64,000 nucleotides of DNA. Origin: Balanoglossus misakiensis. Its lineage: Eukaryota; Hemichordata. A model generated the notes under the pieces. It did not search any database. It was given only the letters and a program-made list of their open reading frames with translations, and had not been told where the DNA came from. Made by a program: the position numbers and the translations under genes. Shown here one piece after another: positions 1 to 10,200 of this stretch. Each line of letters starts with the position of its first letter. The first letter of the stretch is position 1. The DNA lies in contig CM082586.2 in the NCBI GenBank assembly GCA_040954595.2, positions 868,001 through 932,000 on the forward strand, written 5' to 3'.

Positions 1-1420
1 TTAACCAGGTTGACGCTTTCATCTTTTGTGCAGTTGCTGCTATAAAGCTGAACACGGACTATATGAAAGGAGTTTCAGTTATGATCTGGTGGATGTATAC
101 ATGAATGTCTGCACATATGCCTGCGCACACAGTCGGCAGTGCAGTGTACACTGACTGTGTGTGGAATGCCCCTCGAGCCGGATCGCCGTCCGCGTATTCT
201 GCAATGTTGTTTTCTAATAATTTTGTAAGAATCGTGTTTGCACATTCAATCACCCGACACTTGTTTGATTGCTAATTTCCGTACGCATTAAAACATTGTA
301 ACTTTCGATGTAGGCAATTATATCGTAGGTAAGAACTTTGTTTACATTCAGTGACTGCATTTCGTGAATGTAGTTCCGGGAATCAGCGCGAGCACTTGAT
401 CACGACCAGTTTATTATAGTGTATGGTACTAAAATGTGTACGTAATATGCTTTGAAATGTTTAAGTTTTGGAAGAATTAGAGTTTATTGCCGAATCGCAT
501 GACATCTTAATATCCGAATAATAAAGATGACAACCCCGAGTGAACACAAAAATAGTACGAACAATGGGTCGATAAGTTAGCGTCTCCAAACACAATGAAT
601 GCGCTCGTCTTTGAAAATAGCAAGAGAGAGATTTTAGCAAATCGTTTTCAAAATGCTACCGTGGTTATAATTAACTGGTCTTTAGGTGGGGGCTGAATTT
701 AAAAGTAAACGCTGTGCGGTATAGGGGAACGAAATAAATGGCATCCACTTACCCAGAAATATCCGTGCTGCAGTAAAAGTGAGCTTCACTCGCAGAATCA
801 GAAAGGACGGCTTCGTCTTCGTTCGGACATCAAAAGCCGCCACCAGACATGTAGATATAAAATGTCGACCTACATTTCCTGAACTTCTCTGGACTCTCTA
901 ACAGCCACGTGTACCTGGACTCACTCAAAGCCGTGTGCACCTGGCCTCATTAGCAATCCTTTTATGGAGAGTGCGGCCTCAACGTTCAGCAACCTGAACA
1001 CCACGCTTGCTACATGTGCTTGTCTTGCTTTGCCAAACTGTTGAGGGCGCATCAGTGTATGCCATTTTATAGGTTATTTATTTTCGCTTAAACAAATTAA
1101 TGTTATGTATGAGTTCATACAGATAGACATTGATCAAAAGGTCATTTTCGTCAAAGAGATTTCATACATATAGGATGTAGGCCTAAAGTTAAACACTCAA
1201 AATACACCAAAGTTATAAATGGAAAATACACAGTTTTTTGGTAACATGCGGAACAAAGCAAGTCCATGAAAGAAATACAGATGGACATCTTGCAAATAAA
1301 CCAAGAAATGATGCCACGTGTTTCGAAAATAGTGATCACACCATGCACAGTATGTGACAAAAATATTAACCACCATGTATCAATCTCCAAGTCTCTAACT
1401 AGGAGGGAGTGACACTCTAC
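1..1420. other. no gene seen
   Basis: I see no coding exon with splice sites, RNA gene or clear repeat here. It lies beyond the 3' end of copy 1, which is transcribed leftwards, so it may hold its 3' untranslated region. Short open frames on the minus strand lack family resemblance. Confidence 0.5.
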
Positions 1421-3924
1421 TTATTCATATACGTTTCTGTTTTTTCTCTTTGTCTGTGGTTTCTGCTTATTGGAAGGGAAGGTTATTTTGAATAGCTCCC
1501 ACAATATTAAACCGAACACTAATATACAGAGTGGAACCTGACAAATTGCCCAAATGGTATAGTCGATTGCAGTAATGAACCACTGAAATGCAGGATGACC
1601 GCTTATGGTATCCCAACACTTGGTCATTGATTGCCTTAGATAAAATGGTAATAGTATATTTAGGAGGAGTGTGACCACCAGCATTGCTGCTGCTGAAAGG
1701 CGTCTTCCAAATGTGTATATGGAATGTGTAATGAACCACTGAAATGCAGGATGACCGCTTATGGTATCCCAACACTTGGTCATTGATTGCCTTAGATCAA
1801 ATGGTAATAGTATATTTAGGAGGAGTGTGACCACCAGCATTGCTGTTGCTAAAAGGCGTCTTCCAAATGTGTATATGGAATGTGTAATGAACCACTGAAA
1901 TGCAGGATGACCGCTTATGGTATCCCAACACTTGGTCATTGATTGCCTTAGATCAAATGTTAATAACATGTTTAGGAGGAGTGTGACCACCAGCATTGCT
2001 GCTGCTGAAAGGCGTCTTCCAAACGTGTATATGAAACCAATGCTGGTTTGATATCTACCATCTGGTGGTGGAGCTTCTCCAACTGTTTTGGCCTTAGACA
2101 AGAACTCATCCACTTTTCGGGCAACTCTGTCTGTCGAACTACTGTCATCTGGAACCACAGGGATGACGTTGCCAACGGAAGTGACACCAGCGTGTTCTAA
2201 AAAACATGAAAAAGAATGAGAATAGAAGATGAATAGTTTTTCGCAATGCAACCCAACCAATACACGCACAATCACACCCTGTGTAACACTTTGAATATTC
2301 TTGTTTCCAGGTCAGAGAATTAAAGACATGAATGCCAATTTCAAAAGAGCCACCCTACACCACATCTTGGTGGTTGTAACACCTTTCCAGAATAGTAAGA
2401 ACACCCCGCCAGCATGCTACACCTATCACGTTTGACTCCGACGTATAAATGTCATACAGTTGGCATTCCTAGAAGATTATAGTTCATATGCGTTAAAATT
2501 GGACTTACTAAAGCTTTGGGTAACGTCGGCAATTCCATCTACAGTGACCTGAAGCAACGCATCGTAAGTCAAAGGTCGAATGAAGAAACCGCCCGGTAAA
2601 TTCAGTGCCAAGACTCGGCGCAGTGAGTCCCATATCGCGCTGAAGACTCCATTTGGAATGCGTTGGAAGACCTGCCTTACTAGTCTTGGGGAATCTGGCA
2701 AACCATTCTTGAATCTGAATGTGGCGAGGTCGTTGATTGATGGCCGTAGTTTCTCAACCATCACGTTTGGAGCTTCCCGGTAATGTTGGCTGGGTTCAAC
2801 AGACAGCTTAGCCTGATACACCTTTACAATTTCTGGCTTAGAGTCAATTCCTGGCTTAGAGTGGGTTTTGTGTATTTTGACTTGGAATATGCCGTCGGAT
2901 TCACTTAGACCACTGATGAATGGATTCAGCTGAAAATACTGAATCAGATTTTCTGGAATTTCGTCGCCAGCCGTAACAACGAGGACAGTTTGGAAACCAG
3001 AAACTCTGCGAATCAAACAGACAAACCACCGAACAAAGCGATGCAAGCGACTCTTCTGATTAAAACATTGGTTAAGTTGGGCCTCGTAAAAGCTATACAG
3101 AGGAACTTCAGTTTGGAAAAATTCTTTCAAACGTTTGGTCTGCTCGCCGTTGAATTTGTCCCAAATTGTTATGCATCGTCTTCTTTCGGCAAGACTGTGG
3201 GCGATGACATCATTGTAATGCCAAAGCTGCTGCCATTTCTCTGCAAACAGACAATGGTCTTCCAAACGTTCAGATTTCTCATCTCCATAGATAACAAGAA
3301 ACACCGACCCTGTGATAAGAGACACAATATTTTTCTTTTATTAAAATAGACAACATTAGTTGAGTTTCGATTATGATGTCTCGGCGACGGCGACGAGTAT
3401 GCTATGGCTTTGTCTACAACTTGCACAGTCCACGCCGACCATTCTGTTCCAGAATATCATTTGCTCCGAGAAAATTAGTTGGCTGTCATAGTAGCAGTCG
3501 AGAGCTAAATGAAACAAGTTCCCCCTGCTCCTAATTTAGGACACCCACGTCCCAATAATGTTACTGTTTGTTCCTTTCAGTTTCACGACCGATTTACTTC
3601 TACAGACAATGACAGAAAAGCCTCACCTTTCGGAAATGTGAACGAGTCGGTCAGATAGTCTAGTTCGTTCCAGTGATCGACGTTCGCGTCTCTTCGCGAC
3701 GGGGTGAAGAGACTTCGTGTCTGCCTGGCGTCGATCACTATAACCGCTGTTCTACTGGCAAAGTTACCGAGGTCATGTCGCTTTGCGCCATTTTCCACCA
3801 CCAGGAACTCACTCTGACCTTCGCCATTCTCCAGTATCGACTCGAGGAGTCCTCTGACTTTTTCCCCTGCTCCCCGAAAGCTTTGGAGTTTAGTTTCTAT
3901 TGATATGTAATGTTTTGCAGGCAT
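1421..3924 (-). CDS. RQTR/YGD family protein, copy 1 (multi-membrane tail)
   Basis: Exons on the minus strand are 3924-3627 (A), 3309-2509 (B) and 2196-1421 (C). All junctions are phase 1, giving about 624 residues. Exon A starts directly with MPAKHY and needs no separate leader; it carries DARQTR, a TP-x-RRD motif and VDHW. Exon B starts GSVFLVIYGDEKS and has the usual W ... YND and AHSLAERRR stretch. It is longer than in other copies (about 267 residues) and lacks the CHC-x2-CF motif near its end. Exon C opens with HAGVTSVGNVIPV, then three tandem 52-residue repeats, each with a hydrophobic helix around AAAMLVVTLLLN, then one more hydrophobic segment and a basic tail. The product is probably anchored by about four membrane helices, with the A-B head in the cytosol. 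No known domain is recognised. It is the only copy transcribed leftwards. IRF-like sites lie 140-400 bases upstream. The frame is intact. Confidence 0.8.
1574..2033 (-). repeat. three tandem 156-bp coding repeats in copy 1
   Basis: A 156-bp unit occurs three times in a row, with its start (aatgaaccactgaaatgc) at 1574, 1730 and 1886. The units differ by only a few bases and keep the reading frame, so each adds 52 residues with one hydrophobic helix and a conserved RQSMTKCWDTISGHPAFQWF segment. The near identity points to recent duplication or ongoing homogenisation. Confidence 0.9.
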
Positions 3925-4060
3925 GTTGGAAGAAGAACTTATGCACGCGTATGTACAGAACAACAACTCGACAGACTGCCTATATTTCTACTGCGCACAC
4001 CCTTGTGACCTTTAGCCTCAATATGGCGTTACTGCATTACACGGATAATGCATTTGTGAC

Positions 4061-4071
4061 GAAACGAAACT
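4061..4071 (+). promoter_or_regulatory. IRF-type motif GAAACGAAACT upstream of copy 1
   Basis: GAAACGAAACT fits the IRF half-site pattern AANNGAAA. It lies about 137 bases upstream of the minus-strand start codon at 3924. Similar motifs lie at a similar distance before the GTPase gene (9797) and copy 5 (21703). Binding is inferred from sequence only. Confidence 0.45.
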
Positions 4072-4308
4072 ACAATATAATGTGTACTTCAAATCTATCC
4101 AGACGGGGCTTGATGATTGTTAAAATCCGTTAAATGAAATATAAAACACCTGTTAATGTAGGGCAAACCAGAAATATGGAGAGATGTTAATTTAAACATT
4201 TGGGCTTGCATCCAAGAACTAAAATTAAGCTATACGTTCTAAATATTCATACAGAAAAGAGGTTTCTCTTTAGTGAATTACAATTTCGTCAGAATTAAAG
4301 TCGAGTTA

Positions 4309-4330
4309 GTTTTATCGCTTTCGCTTTGCT
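4309..4330 (-). promoter_or_regulatory. ISRE-like motif upstream of copy 1
   Basis: Read on the minus strand this is GCAAAGCGAAAGCGATAAAA, which holds two overlapping AANNGAAA-like half-sites. It lies about 390 bases upstream of copy 1 and resembles the motif before copy 3 (14885). Confidence 0.4.
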
Positions 4331-4794
4331 GCAATGGTAATAGTGTTGTACGCATCTGGCGCCCTCTGTATTACAGGCGACCTGTTATTTATACTATCAT
4401 AGTTGACACGAGTACAAAGTATGAACATATATCTGATAAAATACACGCCTGTTTGTGACAGGTTGTTGTTTGTACGCCAAGTGGTAAATCACAGTTGATA
4501 CTGTGTCGCGCGATCAGACAAAGTCGATAGAAGCTCGGACTATGAATAATAAATCACATGGAACAATGGGTTAAGGAGCTGTTGCCGCCAATATAAATAT
4601 ATGACACGTCACTCAGTACGAACTTAAATACGATAACGTCACCAATAACAGTGAACAAATATTGGACTTAGTTACAAAGAATTTCTGTTGCTTTCAAACA
4701 ATTGATGACCTGTTTTGTAGTTTATCGCTTGACCGTAGATTGAATGCATTTACGTATGATTAATTGATATCCTTGGCCTATATTACCATTGACT

Positions 4795-5190
4795 TTTCTA
4801 AATATATGCAAATTATATAAACAAGACGGAACTACTTTCTGCTTCCCAAAGGTGAGCAGTACAATCGGCGAAACTTGGTGATTTTTAACGCATTTTTTCA
4901 AGTCATCATATTATCCTTCCCGGTCATTATAAGAAGAACAAAACATTCAGTTTTCAGTATTTTAGGAACCTCAAAATGTATACAAAAACCTGTCACTATC
5001 GCCATTGTTCTCGAAAATTAACGATGCGATCTCACGACCTCTGACCCAAATCACTGATGAACTGACCCAATATGACCCTACTTTGCATAACGGAAGCTGC
5101 GTATCTTAGCCAATGAGCGTCGCAGGATCGCGTCATCAGCTGCCGCATCACTGTGCTGAAAATCAAGACGCCATGCAAGCAATGTTTGTG
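4795..5190 (+). repeat. dispersed repeat, copy a
   Basis: This roughly 400-base stretch matches 23060-23450 in the same orientation with moderate divergence. Shared blocks include an ACTACTTTCTGCTT block, AGAAGAACAAAACATT, GATGCGATCTC and CTGACCCA. I see no coding content or terminal repeats. It may be an old non-autonomous mobile element or a duplicated gene-flanking segment. Confidence 0.6.
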
Positions 5191-5638
5191 TTTAAAGTTG
5201 AATAAAGCTTTATTTAAAAGATACATCTATAGAGATAATCCAGTTATAACAACAATTGTCACTTTTGTCGTTTAACACGATAGGCCGTGTGTTGTTCTAC
5301 CTGTGTTACATGCGAATGTCCACACACGTAAATTTCCTAGTTAAGTAATATCTCACAGGGTTTTGTGGAATACAGAAAATTGTCTCTAATAAGACTCTAA
5401 GATAAAAAATTATACGTTATTGAGTAAGACATGCGAATTGGAGACACACAATAATTTTGTCATAGTGTGATGATTGAGTATTACTAGTATATGAAAGCAC
5501 ATTTTACCAGCTATGAACTGATTATGCCAATTCCAATATGTACATGATATCATAACTATTGAAGATCTGCTCATTCATAATATCTTATTTCTGTACAGTT
5601 CAGATCTCACATAGAGTTTTGTCCTATTCATACACTTT

Positions 5639-7762
5639 TCACTTGAATTTAACAATTCCTCGTTTCTGGTAAATCTCCGCGGCAGACAGCAACCCCAGCA
5701 CTATTTGTTGGGTTTGATTGTCTTTATCCGTAGTTTTGGCAGCTCCGTCCGTGTGATCCATGTTCGACATGCGGTAAATTCTTGACGGGTCGATTCCTAG
5801 GCTGTTGGAGACAGTCACTACTGCTTTATCGACTTCCTCCTTTGTTATCAAGTCAATGTGTGTTATTATAACAAACACAGGAATTCCCCGTCCTAAAATG
5901 CATAAAAAATCGTGAAAATAGTGACTGTGTAGTTCCGTTGTCAGTTAACATAAACGAGATATAACTTACAATTTATTTACCCCTACTTTTTCATTGATAA
6001 CAGCGACCTTAGTTTGTGATGTATTTTAAACGCAGAATATGCATTTCACGAGCTTACGTGTATGATTTACTCAATGAAAGATTTAACCAAGTCAGTGCGA
6101 AAGAATATGAGTGAAGATCTAGCATACTTTCTTACAAATGCGACCACGCTGAAGCTCCAGGTCAGTGGTGAAATGAGTAACATTATAACTTGTCCTTCTT
6201 AGATGCAAACTTTTGTAGTGCAAAGGCTAACATTTTTTTCGCAGCGGACTCCCAAAGTTTTTTTTTAATCTCCATCCTTTTCCCATAGAGTAAAGAGACA
6301 ATTTTGCTATATGGAAAGATTACCTTTAGACTGTGCAGCCTCAATCACAGCGGAACCGAGCTGGTCTAGCTCTGCCATACCCTTATGGACGATAGCTACT
6401 GCGTGGACCTCACCATGTTTTTCCTGAAAGAAATATCTTACAAGCGCTATCGGTGAATACCACGCCCAATAATCCAGTGGCGCGTTCGAAGGGTATTTCC
6501 CATCCAGAATGTCTTTGATAACCTTGACGGACCGGTCTTTCCCGCCTCTGGTGTGGATGTTTAGCAGAGTCTGACCAGGAACATCAATACACTGGAAACA
6601 ACTGCCTTTCACGTCAATTTTGAACGGAGTCAAGACAGCAGTACCAGCGGCCGCTGCCTTCCATGTTGAAGCTAGTGGTGTGTGGTGCCCTGATACCGCC
6701 TGCATGTAAAACAACACGTCCTCTGTTATACAAACTTACGCCAAGTACTTGCTGCTATATTCCAAGGTACAAATGTTAAAATGTCTCTAATGTCAAGTGT
6801 TGTCCCGAGGTAGCTATCCACCAAACCTACTCGGCATTTGTGACGGGCTTTTCTTAAACCAAGTCTGACGTAAATTAGTTCAAAAGGGCAGATTTTCTAA
6901 TTTCTCCACACCTTGCTGTGAAGAAATCTGACTGGGGATATCTGTGATCAAATATGAATACCTGATGCTTACTTTAATAATGGTATTGATAGTGGATGAT
7001 TTTCCGTGTCCTGGCGCGCCAATTAATACTATGTTTTGACCATGGCATTTTTCCTTGATGTCACCTGCAAATGCAAGACATGAATGTACAATTATAGTGG
7101 TAACATGCATTCCATTGAAGTAAAACATTCAAAGAATACAGAAATGGATCATTTAAAAGTTGCTTTAACTACTCACACTCATGTATGTGCCTGTGAATGA
7201 ATGAATGAATGAATGAATGAATGTATGTATGTATGTATGTATGTATGTATGTATGTATGTATGTATGTATGTATGTATGTATGTATGTATGTATGTATGT
7301 ATGTATGTATGTATGTATGTATGTATGTATGTATGTATGTATGTATGTATGTATGTATGTATGTATGTATGTATGTATGTATGTATGTATGCATGCATGC
7401 ATGCATGCATATGTATGTATGTATGTATGTATATATGTATGCAATGCTTACTTAAAGTAGCGATCCTCATTGTTCTTGTCTGCACATTGAATTCCAGATT
7501 TCTTGCCTTCAATTCCCTGATGGTACTAAACGGATCCAAAACCACACTCTCTTCACCAGGCAGAGAAACGATTGTCCTCAGGATGATTTCATTGCCCGTT
7601 TCTCGAACATCCCTGAGGTCATCATCGGTCAGACCAAATTCTTCAATTCTCTCCTTTATCTTTACAACAATATCTACGACTCGATGTTCCTCTGAGCACA
7701 GGAATCGAACGGGATCTCGTGCTGTGTTGGGTCTCACCATAATTTCCACGACTGAGAGAGAT

Positions 7763-7855
<93 letters not shown>

Positions 7856-9696
7856 GTCGCTAACATAATTATATATGTATGTATAGAGGTTATAACACTC
7901 GCGAAGGACGCGATATTTTCCTATTCAAGTCATTATTAATTTTAATTGTCAAATGTTCCTTATTAAGGGAAAACCACCTTAATTTTTCAAAAAAGCTAAT
8001 GAACTGTTTACATAACACGGTAGCAAGTTCAGCTCCTTCCTGTCATTGTGTATAAGTTGCGCCACTGTAGACAAACACGTATACTTCTATATTTAATTAA
8101 TGTGTTCCAGGTATAACAAAACGAAAGCTTACTATTCAATGTATTATTCTTTTATTTCGAAGAGTTGCATGGAAACAGGTGAGTCATGGGAATTCCCGGA
8201 ACCGCGGGTGACCAAATGAAAACGAAAGCCGATATCATTCATTGATTTTTAACGAATCGATTCAGTGCACCATGTTAAGATGTGTGACCATCGCGATCTA
8301 CTTGTTTGAACGGAACGTGTAACCCATGTGTCCGCGTTCAAGTCTCATGGAACCATTACCTGTGATTTTTAGTCATGTTTTTTTATCTTATTGTGTGTAT
8401 CTACTGCATGTTATACTAGTAAGCGTGTATTCAGCTACATGTATAAGCAATACTGCTGTACATAATGCATTATTGTTGAAAAGTCAAGTCCGGACTGGAA
8501 ACAACAATGACAATGGTCGTTACACAAACGTGGACTATGGTGACAAGCAAAAAAGCTGAGTATTTGAGCATAACACAAGGAGCATGCGTATGACAATATA
8601 GCTCAATAATAACCAAGGGATAAATCGTTTGATTGTCAGGCATTCATGTATTTCATATGAAATACCTGTGCGTAATACACAAACTCTTCATATTTTGTTA
8701 TATTTATCGATACTCACCTTCATCGCTTTTGGAAGGTTTAATTTTGAAAACAAGTTCCTCATACTTCAAATTTTGTACTTTAGTTCGTGGTTTGAGTTGC
8801 TGTTCGTGGCCGTCAATGATTTTCATAAGAACGACTTCGCTTCCGCCTTTTTTGGCTTTTGCAGTAACGTCTGCGGCCAGATTAAAGTGCGCGATATTCT
8901 CGCGAATATACTGAGCCAGATCAGAGACAACGGTACTCTTTACATAGGGAAGACTGACGGGGTTGACTGACTCTATGTATCTGACAGGTATGGCGTAGGC
9001 TGAAAAAAAATAACGACTGTTTAATCAAATACACGAACACTTGGTCTACGTGCTAAAGTATGAGAGAGCGAAATTGCCTCAAATTTTAAATTCAAAATTG
9101 CTGCCTGTGTTGTTAACGCCATTGGGGAATGGAAAGTAGTGATTTTTTTAAACAAGACGGGGAGCCCCCTGTATTCCTCGTTGTTTTCATAAACGACTCA
9201 CCAAACACTATAATGTTGAAAGAATTGTAATGTTTGGAGGACTATCATTTTTCTGAAAATCTACTCGACACTATCTCAAGCATTTCAGTGATATCACATG
9301 CAAGTTAGCTTTGGGCGTAGCGCCATGTACAGGTTACACAAAAGTCAGTGACATTTGCATAATTTCTTTATGTTTGGATGAACGTTTCCTCGTGCGGAAA
9401 AAATGGAAATATGACTTACTAGGCTCTCGCTGGGAAGTAAATTCTACAATGTTGTTTTTCTGAATGACTGATACTGGTTCAGAAAACTTCAATTTCCTTT
9501 TTTCTCCTTTGTCGTCCTTTAAAAGCAGACCAACTTGATTGATATTGATATCGTCACCACTCAACCCGAACAGACCAGCCTTGCTCTTCAGTAGAAGCGC
9601 CAGTTCATGAACGGTGTCTGTCTCTTTGCATGTCAATGGTATCTCGTTCTCACCAGCAGGTGGGTACTTCACGTAGATTTTCTTCTCGCCGCTCAT
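5639..9696 (-). CDS. three ubiquitin-like domains fused to an IFI44-like GTPase
   Basis: Six minus-strand exons are 9696-9420, 8999-8718, 7751-7452, 7064-6973, 6699-6324 and 5892-5639, closing in frame at about 526 residues. Exons 1-3 each code one beta-grasp, ubiquitin-like module of 90-100 residues (for example KIYVKYPP ... DTVHELALLLKSKAGL), joined by phase-1 introns. Exons 4-6 code a GTPase: P-loop GAPGHGKSS (about 302-310), G3 DVPG (356-359) and G4 THID (453-456). The order of features and the C-terminal SNMDHTD ... IVLGLLSA stretch resemble vertebrate IFI44/IFI44L, an interferon-induced GTPase-like family. IFI44 itself lacks three N-terminal ubiquitin-like modules as far as I know. I chose ATG 9696 because upstream sequence in this frame has no ATG. 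The product is likely cytosolic. It lies between copies 1 and 2 of the tandem family and is head-to-head with copy 2. An antiviral or immune role is inference. Confidence 0.8.
7195..7440 (+). repeat. tetranucleotide microsatellite (ATGA/ATGT/ATGC)
   Basis: About 245 bases of tandem tetranucleotides: first GAATGAAT, then a long ATGT run, a short ATGC block and ATGT again. It lies in the intron after the third ubiquitin-like exon of the GTPase gene and ends about 6 bases from that exon's splice donor. Open frames through it are low-complexity artefacts. Confidence 0.95.
7765..7852 (+). repeat. (GA)n microsatellite
   Basis: Forty-four GA units. Read on the minus strand it is (TC)n and ends about 12 bases before the acceptor of the third ubiquitin-like exon (7751), so it forms most of the polypyrimidine tract. 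Confidence 0.95.
8188..8197 (+). promoter_or_regulatory. perfect kappaB palindrome GGGAATTCCC
   Basis: GGGAATTCCC fits the NF-kappaB consensus GGGRNNYYCC. It lies in the intron between the second and third ubiquitin-like exons of the GTPase gene, 21 bases before an ISRE-like motif. Next to it is a possible plus-strand leader exon (8169-8178). Confidence 0.45.
8218..8228 (+). promoter_or_regulatory. ISRE-like motif GAAAACGAAAG
   Basis: GAAAACGAAA is an exact match to GAAANNGAAA and sits 21 bases after the kappaB palindrome. The pairing could form an intronic enhancer for the GTPase gene or copy 2. Inference from sequence only. Confidence 0.4.
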
Positions 9697-9796
9697 AACT
9701 GCAAAGGCGGGGGTTTCAGCGATACTGAATACCAGTATACCAGTAAACACTCACTGTGAGTTTGGTAAAAATGGCGACCACGAGCAAGTAATATTC

Positions 9797-9808
9797 GAAA
9801 CGAAAAGT
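9797..9808 (+). promoter_or_regulatory. IRF-type motif upstream of the GTPase gene
   Basis: GAAACGAAAAGT holds an AANNGAAA half-site and lies about 100 bases upstream of the minus-strand start at 9696. It resembles the motifs before copy 1 and copy 5. Confidence 0.4.
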
Positions 9809-10110
9809 AATCCACGAATCTTGCACTGTGAAGGATAAATATTTACATTACGTCAATACTAGTATAACGTGTCAAGTCGGTCGGTGTGGCATGATATATG
9901 AATCAAGACGCGTTGCCGATACTCACTTCCGCTCAGAAAATAGTGCGTTTGAAAGGCAGACGTTATAGGTGACCAAACATTGTCTTTGTATGATTGCAAA
10001 ATATCTGTGCAACTAAGAAAGATGCAAACCCAGCGCGGCTATTCTATGAAGACCTCTTGACCTCAAAGATAAAAACAAATACCCAGAGAAGTTGACCATT
10101 AACATACCAT

Positions 10111-10142
10111 ATTGTGATTGGTTGAAATAAAGGGAATTTCCC
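10111..10142 (+). promoter_or_regulatory. inverted CCAAT box and perfect kappaB site before copy 2
   Basis: GGGAATTTCCC (10132-10142) is a perfect kappaB palindrome, about 60 bases before the proposed ATG of copy 2 at 10201. Just upstream is GATTGG, an inverted CCAAT box. The stretch from 9700 to 10200 separates two divergent genes and may work as a shared promoter. Confidence 0.5.
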
Positions 10143-10200
10143 TACAAGCCAGCTTCTACTTAAGGCCGGGTCCATTAGCAGAGCCATAGACTGGTACTCT

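Noticed and set aside
7169-7939. Long open frames in both strands through the ATGT and GA repeats
   Set aside because: They are translations of microsatellites, although the minus-strand frame does include the real third ubiquitin-like exon (7452-7751).
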